In this document: positions 32,918-42,989 of the stretch, in pieces
Position numbering within the stretch: position 1 is the stretch's first letter
How the letters are laid out: each line of letters starts with the position of its first letter
Assembly: GCA_021186555.1 (NCBI GenBank)
Contig: JAJKFL010000005.1
Coordinates: 3,139,821 to 3,203,820, forward strand
DNA length: 64,000 bases
Direction of reading: 5' to 3'
Origin: Reticulitermes speratus
Taxonomy: Eukaryota; Arthropoda; Insecta; Blattodea; Rhinotermitidae
The notes under the pieces: model-generated
What the model was told of the DNA's origin: nothing
The model's input: the letters and a program-made list of their open reading frames with translations, nothing else
Database searches by the model: none
Program-made: the position numbers and the translations under genes

Positions 32918-33312
32918 TTCAGTTTTTGAACCAACAAACGCACTTTTTTATTTCCTTATTTCTGTCCCATTCACCCTACACATGTTTCGGCCGTCACTCG
33001 GCCATCATCACGGTACATTGATAAGTTCACTTCACTGTTCACTGGTCCATTTGGTATTATCACAGAACTGTTACACCAAGACATTTAAAGAAACAACTTG
33101 AAGAAACTATTTATACTGGTGACTGTCAATGTAAAAAATAGCCTCAAACAGTGTAACGGTTCTGTGATAATACCAAATGGACCAGTGAACAGTGACGTGA
33201 TCTTACCAATGTACCGTGATGATGGACGGGTCACGGCCGAAACATGTGTAGGGTGAATGGGACAGAAATACGAAATAAAAAGTACATTCATTTGTTCAAA
33301 AACTGAAAATTG
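32918..33312. mobile_element. Fold-back element with paired, mutated hammerhead-like motifs (H9)
   Basis: Arms of about 180 bp: TCAATTTTCAGTTTTTGAAC ... CACCCTACACATGTTTCGGC ... ACCAAATGGACC and the inverse. Each arm carries GTGATGAT-GG..GCC-GAAACATGTGTAGGG pointing outward. In both arms the first base of the CTGATGA box is G, a change expected to abolish hammerhead catalysis, which suggests that it predates or was copied between the arms. Confidence 0.7.
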
Positions 33313-33498
33313 ACAACAGTAAATTTATCATGCTGCAAGGTTGTGCAGGTAGACGTGAAGACAGACATAGCCAGTAGCAGAAACCCTGTTGATGTAACCT
33401 TAACAACAGGCAATGCTAAGTGTCCTCTGAACATCTTTACCGCACGATATATTATTTAAGGCTATATAAGGCTATGTGCACATTCCTGTTTGTTCCAG

Positions 33499-33598
33499 CT
33501 GACTGGTACCGCAACGCGGCAGCATACAGCCCCCGCCCAGATCCAAACCCATCAGCCGCTTCTATCGGCCCACTTATATTTCAGATGAGAATCTGCAG
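33499..33598 (+). CDS. Exon 5 of the myofilin-like gene (one frame break)
   Basis: A 100-nt exon. The acceptor is TTTGTTCCAG|CT and the donor ATCTGCAG|GTAAGA. The start phase fits exon 4 (G+CT). It reads ADWYRNAAAYSPRPDPNP and then, if one base is missing at the CCC near 33549, continues SRFYRPTYISDENLQ ending in phase 0, which matches exon 6 (NYESPAPQLKK). Read literally, the 3' part becomes SAASIGPLIFQMRIC and the phase no longer fits exon 6. The corrected reading is favoured because it restores the phase and yields an aromatic/charged stretch in keeping with the rest. Confidence 0.75.
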
Positions 33599-33624
33599 GT
33601 AAGAAAACACATTTATATTCGAAA

Positions 33625-34083
33625 TTACTGTAGACCCTCTAATTAACGGACCTCTTTACGGATTTCGGAAATAACGGACGAAATCTGTTGGTCCCAAAAT
33701 TTTCGTCCGCTGCGGGAATATGTGAAATTAGCAGTCTTGACTGTTAATTAGCGAAGCGGCCGCTATATGGCGGACACGGACACGCGCTCAGTCTTTGCTG
33801 ACACACGTGGAGGTGGTAGTGTATTGCGGTTTTGATAACGTGGATCGTGGGTTTATTATGTTTATCTGAAACGTATTAAATTCCAATTAACGATGGCTTC
33901 CATAGACAGTGATAATTATATTTGTGTACAGTATTATGTGCATGCATTAGTGTTGTATATACAGTACTGTATTATTGTTTTGGTGACTTTTTAGGCTATA
34001 TATATATATATAATTCGGAAGTGTCGGACAATCGGCATTATCGGACCACCCACTCCCCCTATTAGTCCGCTCATTCGACTGTC
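33625..34083. mobile_element. Probable pogo/Tigger-like non-autonomous transposon
   Basis: Starts GTAGACCCTCTAATTAACGG and ends CGCTCATTCGACTGTCTGCA; the reverse complement of the end (CAGTCGAATGAGCGGACTAA) resembles the start only weakly. Internal words (TCCGCTGCGGGAATATG, CGGACAATCGGCATTATCGG) resemble pogo-type flanks. No transposase is coded. It lies 26 bp after the exon 5 donor. Confidence 0.4.
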
Positions 34084-34164
34084 TGCAGTATTGGCAAAAA
34101 GGAAAGGCAAACAGGAGTGTATGTTAAGCTATGAACTGGGAGATAAGAGTTTTGCGTTTGTCAG

Positions 34165-34310
34165 GGCGGTGCTACAGACAATACAAGTCTTCTTGGGTGT
34201 GACGATATGTCGCAGGGTTAGTGGTTCCCGACGTTTCGAAAAAAGTAGTTTTGTTCCCGACGTTTCGAAAGAACGTAATGCCCTCATCTTCAAGATTCAA
34301 TGACTTCTTC
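34165..34310 (-). mobile_element. Eroded hammerhead-like element, subfamily 2
   Basis: CAAGTCTTCTTGGGTGTGAC, GGTTCCCGACGTTTCGAA (twice, at 34225 and 34256, so locally duplicated) and CCCTCATCTTCAAG read, on minus, CTTGAAGATGAGGG...TTCGAAACGTCGGGAACC. The CTGAAGA box has become TTGAAGA. Confidence 0.45.
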
Positions 34311-34547
34311 GCCCTTGAAACCAAAGCACTTCTTTCCTTCTGAACGTCGTAAATAACTATCGCAGCGTCACATTCGAAAAGACAAGAGTCTGTTGAGAGA
34401 AGCTGCAGACATTTAAGTTGAAAGGTGCAAATAAAATAGGTGTACAGGTAGGTACATATGTACCTTTGTGCGACACGAGGGTATATGGTGGGTGCAGACA
34501 AAGCGACGACCGTTACTAAAACGCGCAGTAGAGGGAAACGAGTTGTC

Positions 34548-34742
34548 AGCTTCACGCTCCGGCCGCTTTAATTCCCAGAAAAACAACCTCCGGTACCCAC
34601 TGAATAGGGGTTTGCGTGAACCCTGTGCCAGTCTGGACGTATTCAAGGACAGAAAATTCTCTTACGCCTCTCGGAAAGCGAACCACAATACCTCGGTCAT
34701 CCTGATCGTAGCCTAGTCACTACACTGACTGAGCTATCCCGG
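34548..34742 (-). mobile_element. tRNA-derived SINE, family 6, copy 1
   Basis: Minus strand: GCCGGGATAGCTCAGTCAGT (tRNA-like A-box head) and a body ending in ...GGCCGGAGCGTGAAGC. Homologous to 35300-35492 on the same strand. Confidence 0.7.
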
Positions 34743-34914
34743 CTGTTCGGTTCTTTGTACATGTAAACGGAAATTCCGCTATACATTACTTAGCTTGAAA
34801 TTGCGAAATGGCACACCAAAGACAATGGTTGTGCCGTGCTGTTATTTTCAAAAATATAGAAAAGAAATTTCGCCCAGAACTTTCAAACAAGTCTGTCGTT
34901 TGCAGTGGTAATAA

Positions 34915-35255
34915 ACTTCTAGATATGCCTATAATCCGTAAATGTAATAAATTTCTAGGTATGTCTATAAACTTTAGGCGTAACAAACGTCTAGATGTGT
35001 CTATAAACATTTAACAAACGTCTAGATGTGTCTATAAACATCTAACAAACTTCTAGATGTGTCTATAAACATTTAACAAACGTCTAGATGTATCTATAAA
35101 CATTAGTTTAACAAACGTCTAGATGTGTCTATAAACATTAGTTTAACAAACGCAGTGCTATATAGTTACCTATGAAACATTAGTTTAACAAATGTCTAGA
35201 TGCATCTATAAACATTTTTAACAAACTTCTAGATGTATATATAAACTTTATTGGT
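34915..35255. repeat. Short tandem repeat, about 30-36 bp unit, about 9 copies
   Basis: Units contain AACAAACGTCTAGATGTGTC and TATAAACATT with variable spacers. Imperfect, so older than the other arrays. Confidence 0.88.
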
Positions 35256-35299
35256 AACAAATTCCCACCAGTTAAACCTCGACACAGGATAGAGTGAGC

Positions 35300-35492
35300 A
35301 GTGTGCTTCACGCTCCGACGACTTTACCCCAGGGAAAGAAAGCCCGTTACCCATTGATCAAGCGGCTGGTTGGGCCCAAGAATCTGTCCGAACGTTTCTG
35401 AGAATACCAAATCTTCTACACCTGCCAAGTAACAAACCCAGATCGTTGAGCTAGCAGCCTAATCACTATACCGACTGAGTCATCCCGGCTCC
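35300..35492 (-). mobile_element. tRNA-derived SINE, family 6, copy 2
   Basis: Minus strand: GCCGGGATGACTCAGTCGGT head, then TAGTGATTAGGCTGCTAGCT, through to GGAGCGTGAAGC. Matches copy 1 in order and orientation. Confidence 0.7.
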
Positions 35493-35689
35493 CCTATACA
35501 GCTAACTTGATTTTATAATTTTGACGTAAATACGTCTTTAAATTTGCTTCCGTAGTGGGAGCCAATTCAGAAAACTGATGATAACAAAATTGGGGGATAC
35601 AGTTTGGCATTGCAGCTACATGTCTATCGTCTACATCCAAAATGTAATTACACCACTCGATAGTTAAAGGATCAAAGAATTCATTACGT

Positions 35690-35770
35690 TGAGTGGGGAC
35701 TGTGACGCCTCGCGCGCGGCGGAGGGGGAGGCGCCGCCATTTTCAGGTCGTTTCGTCGCGTCACATACTT
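35690..35770 (+). promoter_or_regulatory. CpG-rich patch with YY1/Pho-like motif
   Basis: GCCTCGCGCGCGGCGGAGGG and GAGGCGCCGCCATTTTCAGG stand out from AT-rich DNA. GCCGCCATTTT matches the vertebrate YY1 / insect Pho core (GCCAT). It precedes a 303-bp open frame at 35935, with a polyadenylation-like AATAAA near 36419. It could be a promoter of an intronic transcript or part of a mobile element. Confidence 0.3.
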
Positions 35771-35934
35771 TCGGTTTAGTATACATTTCGACTCGGAGAA
35801 GCTACGACGCTCGTTTCAGTTTCAATTTACAGCTCTCCTCAATATTTATCTATTGCGTACACAAAACATGAGTGTGGAATACTTATGGTGAATATATATG
35901 GTGTTAAAGTTAAAAATTTAGAAAACTGAATACA

Positions 35935-36237
35935 ATGTCGGCCTATACTCGTCAAAAAGCCAATTCGAAACATATAAATCGTATAAGGTTGGAAAAGGCT
36001 TCTCAACAGCTATCCAGTGATACCCATAAAACACCATATCATAGACTGATGCGGTGCCGGGAACGTAAAACAATGAGGGCGTCCGAGCGGATCAACGACT
36101 GCGCAGGTACATCTGACGCTGGGGCGGCCGGGCCTATGCAAGTCGATGATGTAATCGCTTGTGTATCAACGCCGGGCTGTATAGACATCGGTTGTGTGCG
36201 ATCGCCGATTATGACTGACACATTGGGCAGCAGCTAG
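35935..36237 (+). CDS. Hypothetical 100-aa open frame in intron 5
   Basis: Begins MSAYTRQKANSKHINRIRLE, continues KASQQLSSDTHKTPYHRLM, RCRERKTMRASERINDCAG, and ends with an acidic/small-residue half. The Arg-rich first half recalls the RxRE-type leader of some transposon proteins, but I cannot assign a family. Upstream is a CpG-rich patch (35690-35770) and downstream an AATAAA at about 36419. It could be a fragment of a mobile element, a processed gene or chance. Confidence 0.3.
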   Translation: MSAYTRQKANSKHINRIRLEKASQQLSSDTHKTPYHRLMRCRERKTMRASERINDCAGTSDAGAAGPMQVDDVIACVSTPGCIDIGCVRSPIMTDTLGSS

Positions 36238-36429
36238 TGCACGTTTCACTACTACGTTTGTCAACAAACCATTCGGACATAAGTGTAACGTGTGTGACCG
36301 TCTATGCTTTCTGCGCTCCTTGAAGCCACCAAAGGGAAAACACTTAACGCTGCTTACTAATCTCGATGTATCCTGCATGCCATTTGTATCGTACTTTTCG
36401 TATCACAGACCTATCATTAATAAAATTAT

Positions 36430-37329
36430 AACACACTAATTATTTGTTTCCTTAAATTCTTTCCTGAACCCGACTAAAGGAACATGTTGCCATCATCAAT
36501 AAAACATGCAGATACGAAGGACTTCTTACTGTTAAGGAATGATTATGACATACATATAATACGCTGAAACAAAATATTACCCGTTAACGTACACGTATTC
36601 ACGTTAAACACACGGCCGTGTCCCCGACACAGCCACACCCCACTTTTTTACTTGTCTCACGCGATTAAAATCTTAGTTAAAGCTTATCATGTTACAGAAT
36701 TGTATTTATTTTCGGATATTCGCTATTAGATAACCCCACTCGAAATTCTTTTAATATATCTTAGTTCAGTAAGCACCGGCTCTTCGTTTCATTGCACAGT
36801 CTTAATGTGCTGCACAGACTGTGTCATATGAAAACGAAATGGCCTCTTCAATATCTGCACCCACTGCGAATTAGTATTAATAATCACTCAATGTCGAAAT
36901 ACGTATGATAATAATCCTATAAACAAAAAGCCAGTTTTAAATACTGACGCAGAACGAGTGACCACAGCTTCAGTTAGCTATAAAAGGAATTCGGAAAGTC
37001 ACTACGCTGCACAAACATATATCAAGCCAAAAGTATGTCGCAATGTCACAGGCAGAAACAAGGTAAGATACATCACGGAAATAACTACAAGACATATATA
37101 ACGAACAGCGCCACGGGTGGGCAAAAACGTAATAAGTATAACTACAGCAAGCCTGAACATTTACGTATTTCCAGGTACAACAACAAAACAATACTATTGT
37201 CGCAATGATAAGGATAATCCTTATCTTGTGATTGTGTAAGGCTTATAACATGTTCAAAATCAATACACAGGACAAAGGAAGTGCTACAACAGAATGTGAT
37301 CTAAGTCTTAAATTTTGTTTTTTCCACAG
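36430..37329. other. Intron 5 sequence up to exon 6
   Basis: AT-rich with no recognised repeat, ending in the T-rich tract and acceptor TTTTGTTTTTTCCACAG at 37313-37329. Confidence 0.5.
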
Positions 37330-38386
37330 AACTATGAATCCCCTGCTCCACAACTCAAGAAGACATCTTCAAACCGCAGCCAGTCACATCCGGTCATCGA
37401 AACGCCTTCATCCACAGCACGAGCTCAGAGACAGGCATCGATGAAAGAAGACGATGAAGATAGAATTGACCGTAGGAAGAAGAAGAGGCAGGAAGAAGAA
37501 AAGTTGATAGAAGAGAAGGCTTTGGAAGAACAGAGAGAGGTAGAAAAGAAGCGAGAGGCAGCCAGACAAGCTGAACTAGCTAGACAGGAAAAACTAGCTC
37601 AAGAGGCCGCATTAGAGCGCCAGAAGGAGCTCGAGAGGAAGGCTGAGCTGGCCAGAAAGAGGAACTCGAGCGCCATGGAAGCTGAACGCAAAGCAGAAGC
37701 TGAGAGACAAGCGGAACTCGAGCGCCAGGAAGCTGAACGCAAAGCAGAAGCTGAGAGACAAGCGGAACTTGAGCGCCAGGAAGCTGAACGCAAAGCAGAA
37801 GCTGAGAGACAAGCTGAACTTGAGCGCCAGGAAGCTGAACGCAAAGCAGAAGCTGAGAGACAAGCTGAACTTGAGCGCCAGGAAGCTGAACGCAAGCAGA
37901 AGCTGAAAGACAAGCTGAACTTGAGCGCCAGGAAGCTGAACGCAAAGCAGAGGCTGAAAGACAAGCGAACTTGAGCGCCAGGAAGCTGAACGCAAAGCAG
38001 AGGCTGAGAGACAAGCCGAATTGAGCGCCAGGAAGCTGAACGCATAAACGTCAAGAAGAGTTGGCTAAACTGGAAGCCGAAACCAACAAAACTGATATCA
38101 CGTCAGTCTCCGAAACCACGCCCGACGTTCTTGTAGAAGAACAAGAAACTGCGCCAGAAGCAGAAGAAGCAGAGAAACCTGAAACCGCACCTGGAGATGA
38201 AGAGGAAGTAAAATTGACTGAGACTGTGACAAGTCCAGGAGTGGCAGAAGAGACAGGTCCGGAGCCCGTAGTGGAGGAACCTTGTCACCAGAGGCTCAGG
38301 ATACATCGACGACAGATAAAATTATAGAGGAGGTTCACGATGCAGGCATACCTGAAGAAGAGGAGCAGGAGGAAGAGGAGGAGTAA
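37330..38386 (+). CDS. Exon 6 (terminal) of the myofilin-like gene: charged helix and acidic tail
   Basis: Opens NYESPAPQLKKTSSNRSQSH, then a basic/acidic helix (DRRKKKRQEEEKLIEEK), then about seven copies of a 17-residue repeat EAERKAEAERQAELERQ (51 bp, about 37677-38045), then an acidic Thr/Glu-rich segment (TDITSVSETTPDVLVEEQE, EEAEKPETAPGDEEE) and the C-terminus IEEVHDAGIPEEEEQEEEEE before TAA at 38384. The frame is interrupted at five places: about 37893 (A missing in AAA), 37967 (T missing), 38023 (C missing), 38045 (CGCATAAACG, two extra or one missing) and 38282 (T missing in TTT). The composition predicts a single charged alpha-helix or coiled coil. About 352 residues if corrected. 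Confidence 0.78.
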
Positions 38387-39320
38387 CAACGGACCGCACT
38401 ATTATCTCCTGCATTTGCCCAAAAAGAACGAAGGAAGGGAACCATTCCATCGCACAATAATTCGAAGCAACGTATGACTGCAGGCGGCCGTACAATGAAG
38501 TAGGGGGCAAGATCGTATGGAGATTGTTCTTCCAGTACCTTCACAGACACACATACACACACACGTTACTGAGATTAGAATTGCGTGACGGTGTTTATAT
38601 TCATTCTATGTTTGAGCAGTGAGATATGTTTATTGAGCTTGTTACATGACAACAATTCTTCCTAAGTAGGATTCTATATAATTACATCTCTACAATTTGA
38701 TGACATCAAATGTCTAATGATGTAATTTAACTTACGTATACGATAATGTAAATCATTAAGTCTTCCGTAAACATTTTCCTAAGTTACTGACATGCGTGCC
38801 AATTTGCGTCATATTTTCAATATCGTGTTTACTATCAGCGAGAGCATGTTTAAGTGTGTTCACTTTAAACAGTCTTGTAATTCTATCTAAACGTTATGCT
38901 GCATTTATTGATTCAATTACCTTCATAACATTTCACAGTGTTTTGCCTCTGTATAAAAAAACTTAGTAATTTTATATTATGCTCTTCAAAACAATTCATT
39001 CGTCCAAAAATAAGCTTTTGATTGCGAGTATACGGCCATTGTAATGAATTATATTTGATAATTAAAATAGTTTTCCTGTGTACATAACCTTGTTGATGTG
39101 ACATAAATGTAAACCAGAGATGATTAGTTAAGTTGATCCAAACTCAATTACTGGATATGTACGAGTAATATACGGTTTCTTAAATATCTAGGAACACGTA
39201 TCTAGAATTCGTTACATTTCGTATTACAAATAAATCAATTCACTTTTGATGGAGTGTTACCTCAAGAAAATAACTTATCTTTCAGAATGTTGCTATAATA
39301 TACATCATTTGTAATAAATT
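38387..39320 (+). other. Probable 3'UTR and downstream flank
   Basis: AT-rich, free of recognised repeats, directly after the stop codon. Candidate polyadenylation signals are AATAAA at 39228-39233 and AATAAATTATATTC near 39311. A CA run sits at 38550. The real end is unknown. Confidence 0.5.
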
Positions 39321-40010
39321 ATATTCTGTTCACAAAATATGCAAAGTCTATTGATATTCATTAAGTAATACAGTTAATATCTATATCCTAATTTCCTTGT
39401 TTCTTCAAAGACTGGAAGCTTGATTCTACAAACAGGCAGAAAAAGGAAATAAATTTGTGTAATTTCAAAATTCAGAAAATATAACTGTGTACTTTCTAAA
39501 ACTTTCGATACAACGCGCAAGTTCTAGTATCCAGTTACAAGAGTCTTGATACAAGCCATGCGATCTTCGAAACAAACACAAAGTCTGCCGTAAATCAATT
39601 ATTCACGGAACATGTAACTTCGGACTATACTCCTTCGACTAGTAATCGCACATAATTTCCAGTTCTGGAAGTAGCACAACGTAAAAACGAGATTTAATGT
39701 AACATATATCAAAGCACCGTTAAATTACATTTGTCTTCAGTTGTACCAACCCCAGACATAATTATTTCCCCATTGGGCTTGCTGTGGTCAGTTAACAGTA
39801 TTTTGTTAGAATATCAGCCGTTGTCTACATATAAAATTCAAAGTCTGCAGTCTTAAAAGTTATATTTTTTGGGAGGCTCTCTCCCTCTCTCTGTCTTTAC
39901 GAAAACCACACAATAGTGTGAAGAAAAGACAGCTACTGTGGAAGAACAGTTTGACAAAGAAATGCATCATGAGGCTATAATAAACGGGCCCTTTAGAACA
40001 GGTATATTAT
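39321..40010. other. Downstream spacer, nothing recognised
   Basis: No gene or repeat identified; a CTCTCTCCCTCTCTCTGTCT tract lies near 39877. Confidence 0.4.
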
Positions 40011-40014
40011 TGTT

Positions 40015-40222
40015 CAGATGTTTCGTAAGCAAAATTCAGCGGCCATTTCTCACCCAAGTCTCCTGACTGACTGCTAGATGGTTCTAGCAGTCACATCACG
40101 ATTGAGTAGAACTTGTACAGTCAGTGGGCTGGTCACTCACTACACCTATGCACACGACCAAGTAACCTCCGAAAGGAGGCCCTAAGCTCCGCAAGGAGCG
40201 AAAGGAGTAATAGATAGATATC
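40015..40222 (+). mobile_element. SINE family 3, 3' portion
   Basis: Almost identical to 5635-5835 (CATTTCTCACCCAAGTCTCC, ACCTCCGAAAGGAGGC, GAGCGAAAGGAGTAATAGAT). The head is absent in both, so this may be a distinct headless subfamily. Confidence 0.82.
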
Positions 40223-40479
40223 ATTGTTCCAGAATTTGTTGTTTTACCTCAAGGCACAGAAATGACGAGTATCAGAAAGACAGCAATTAAACGTTTAAAT
40301 TCTAAAGAAGAGAAGGCACTGTGTGCTAAGCAAAAACATTAACAATCAACGAAGTTTGCAGACTTCACGAATTGGTATGATTGTTACCACCGGTACTGTC
40401 AACCCGTTAAGACCCGGTGGTTGCTTCATGTACCACCAACTTTGAGATTTAAAATTCTATATTTTGTCTACAAACTAGA

Positions 40480-40925
40480 GAAATGCTACATTTGGAGCAT
40501 AGCTTTGTATGGGGCTGGAACTTGGACACTTCAGAAAGTAGACAAGAAATACATGGAAAGATTTTAAATGTGGTGCTGGAGAAGGATGGAGAAGATCAGT
40601 TGGGCCGATCGTGTGAGAAATGAAGAAGTATTACACAGAGTCAAAGAGGAGAGGAAAATCCTACATACAATAAAAAGAAGAAAGGCTAACTGGATTGGTC
40701 ACATCTTGCGTAGAAACTGCCTTCTGAAACACGTGATTGAAGGAAAGGTAGAAGGAAGTATAGAAGTTACGGGAGGACGAGGAAGAAGACGTAAGCAGCT
40801 ACTGAATTACCTTAAGGAAAGGAGATACTGGAAATTGACAGAGGAAGCACTAGATAGCACTCCGAGGAGAATTCGTTTTGGATGGTGTTATGGACCTGGC
40901 GTAAGACGGACTATAAGTGGGGATT
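40480..40925 (+). mobile_element. Non-LTR retrotransposon, C-terminal reverse transcriptase fragment
   Basis: Encodes KCYIWSIALYGAGTW-like residues (frame interrupted by a stop at 40565), then MWCWRRMEKISWADRVRNEE, VLHRVKEERKILHTIKRRK, NWIGHILRRNCLLKHVIEG, GRRRKQLLNYLKERRYWKL. Same family as 11390-12205. Both ends are truncated. Confidence 0.9.
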
Positions 40926-41080
40926 CAACCACACAGTGTATTTATGTGTTGTGTTTTCAACTCAGAACAAACAGCGATGATTTCCCTACAAAGCATCAAC
41001 TCACTGGTTTTTAAAACCACGAAGGAGTGTGTTTACTGCGCGGTACGAGATGAATCTTCAAATAAAGTTCAGGTTAACGT
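40925..41080 (+). repeat. Single copy of the dispersed 'GTATTTATGTGTT' repeat
   Basis: CACAGTGTATTTATGTGTTG, CAGAACAAACAGCGATGATT and GTGTTTACTGCGCGGTACGA match the unit arrayed at 53400-53970 and the split copy at 27190-27480. It follows the LINE fragment directly. Confidence 0.8.
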
Positions 41081-41119
41081 AAACTGCAGAACCCGTGTCA
41101 CCTTCCACCGACCGACAAC

Positions 41120-41692
41120 AGCAAAACAACGGCCAGTCTGGCAAGTTTATCCGCAACATCGCCGGTCTGGCAACTTTATCCGCAAAACATCGGCCGGTCT
41201 GGCAACTTTATCCGCAAAACATCGGCCGGTCTGGCAAGTTTATCCGTAAAACATCGGCCGGTCTGGCAAGTTTATCCGCAAAACATCGGCCGGTCTGGCA
41301 AGTTTATCCGCAAAACATCGGCCGGTCTGACAAGTTTATCCGCAAAACATCGGCCGTCTGGCAACTTTATCCGCAAAACATCGTCGGTCTGGCAAGTTTA
41401 TCCGTAAAACATCGGCCGGTCTGGCAAGTTTATCCGCAAAACATCGGCCGGTCTGGCAAGTTTATCCGTAAAACATCGGCCGGTCTGACAAGTTTATCCC
41501 AAAACATCGGCCGGTCTGGCAAGTTTATCCGCAAAACATCGGCCGGTCTGGCAAGTTTATCCGCAAAACATCGGCCGTCTGACAAGTTTATCCGCAAAAC
41601 ATCGGCCGGTCTGGCAAGTTTATCCGCAAAACATCGGCCGGTCTGGCAAGTTTATCCGCAAAACATCGACCGGTCTGGCAAGTTTATCCCTC
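41120..41692. repeat. Minisatellite, 32-bp unit, about 18 copies
   Basis: Unit AAAACATCGGCCGGTCTGGC plus AAGTTTATCCGC. A few copies lack a base (CGGCCGTCTGG, ATCCCAAAAC). The rest of the spacer to 42185 shows no recognised feature. Confidence 0.96.
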
Positions 41693-42189
41693 GCTGATTA
41701 TCCTCCTTGGCGCAGCCACTAGTTGGGTTTCATGTAACTAAAACGTGAAGCTTGTTCTGTAGGTTTAATTTCGCTGCGAATTGCATAGTTTATTCCACAA
41801 GTGTCTTCATTATTTTTTGAAATTTAAAGTATCGATATGTTCTGGCTCTAGAAACTGGAAGAGTTATTTTGTCCATCTGTCTCTCTAGCATAATTTGTAA
41901 TTAACAAAAATTTCAACGGAAATTAAAGTATGACCTGCTATTTTAACATATAGCGTGACATAATCCTGGACACACAAATCTATAACTACATTTGACTTCA
42001 CTGCCAGCCCAAGAGTTCTAAGTTCACAGCTCCAGTTCTATCAATTCATTCTGTGAAATACATTTTGTAAGGCTCGGTATTTGCTTCTAAAGCTTCTGCT
42101 CATACTGACCTTCTTTCATTGGCTTTTAGCTGTTCTTCACGAACTAAAAATGGAACACTATATCGAGGTCAGAGAAGGAAAATCATGTA

Positions 42190-42478
42190 GAATAATTCAA
42201 TATAGTTTTCTCGGGCGCACAGCCGCGTCAATTCGTTTGAATACAACGTTTCGGGGACTAGCTCCGTCCTCATCCTCAGGCAAAACTGATTTAACATACA
42301 ACTCGTCTGTCCCGTATTTTTCTACCTGGCGCGGCAGGGAGAATCAGACCGGTTTGTAGTGCCCAAATAGTTAAGTTGGTGGGCGGGCTGAGGATGAGGA
42401 CGGAGCTAGTCCCCGAAACGTTGTATTCAAACGAATTGACGCGGCTGTGCGCCCGAGAAAACTATATTGAATCATGTC
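42190..42478. mobile_element. Fold-back element with paired hammerhead-like motifs (H7)
   Basis: Nearly perfect arms of about 95 bp: ATTCAATATAGTTTTCTCGG ... AATACAACGTTTCGGGGACT and the inverse at 42385-42475. Each arm carries CTGAGGAT-GAGGAC..GTCCCC-GAAACGTTGT pointing outward. The core boxes are intact but I find no stem I, so activity is doubtful. The loop is about 95 bp. Confidence 0.7.
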
Positions 42479-42545
42479 GCCGTGAAAGTTTTAAAACTTA
42501 TATATAGAATAATGTGTTCAATACAACCGTAACTCCGATAGTACT

Positions 42546-42586
42546 AACAATAGTAGTATTAGTAGTAGTAGTAGTAGTAGTAGCAA
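42546..42586. repeat. GTA microsatellite
   Basis: Tandem GTA/TAG triplets, slightly interrupted. Flanking DNA to 42985 shows no recognised feature. Confidence 0.9.
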
Positions 42587-42989
42587 CATTATTATAGGTT
42601 TAGGTAATTAAGTCCCTAAATAAATATTTAGGATTCAGTTCATGGCCTCTTGTAACGTCCATGAAGCAATTCTCGAGACTCTAAAATCTACCACGTCAAG
42701 ACTGTACAGCATTGCCAACACTCACAAGAACATGAGGAGTACCAACATTAAGAATTTACCGGATATGGCTTGCGCGACGGTGAATATTTAGATTGTGATT
42801 TTCTGAGATTTAACACCGTGTAGTCTGGTAGGTAATTAGCAAAGTTTTGGAGAAACCTGCCGCCTCTAGCTTTATATAGCTACTGCAGGTGTCTGGTAAA
42901 TTTTAACATGTTGGGATAGCTCCAACGATAGACTTAATTCAAGTTACTTAGGATAGTATCAGCCATACTCGTATCTCTAATTCATTTTA

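Noticed and set aside
33499..33605. Exon 5 as a terminal coding exon ending MRICR with an in-frame TAA
   Set aside because: The TAA comes from the donor GTAAG itself; restoring one base gives a phase that fits exon 6 and a better protein, so normal splicing is more likely.
37580..38054. Minus-strand Ser/Ala/Leu-rich frames
   Set aside because: Antisense shadows of the 51-bp repeat in exon 6.
41095..41697. 200-codon frame with GKFIRKTSAGLA repeats
   Set aside because: A 32-bp minisatellite; the frame survives only through chance combinations of shifts and has no supporting context.
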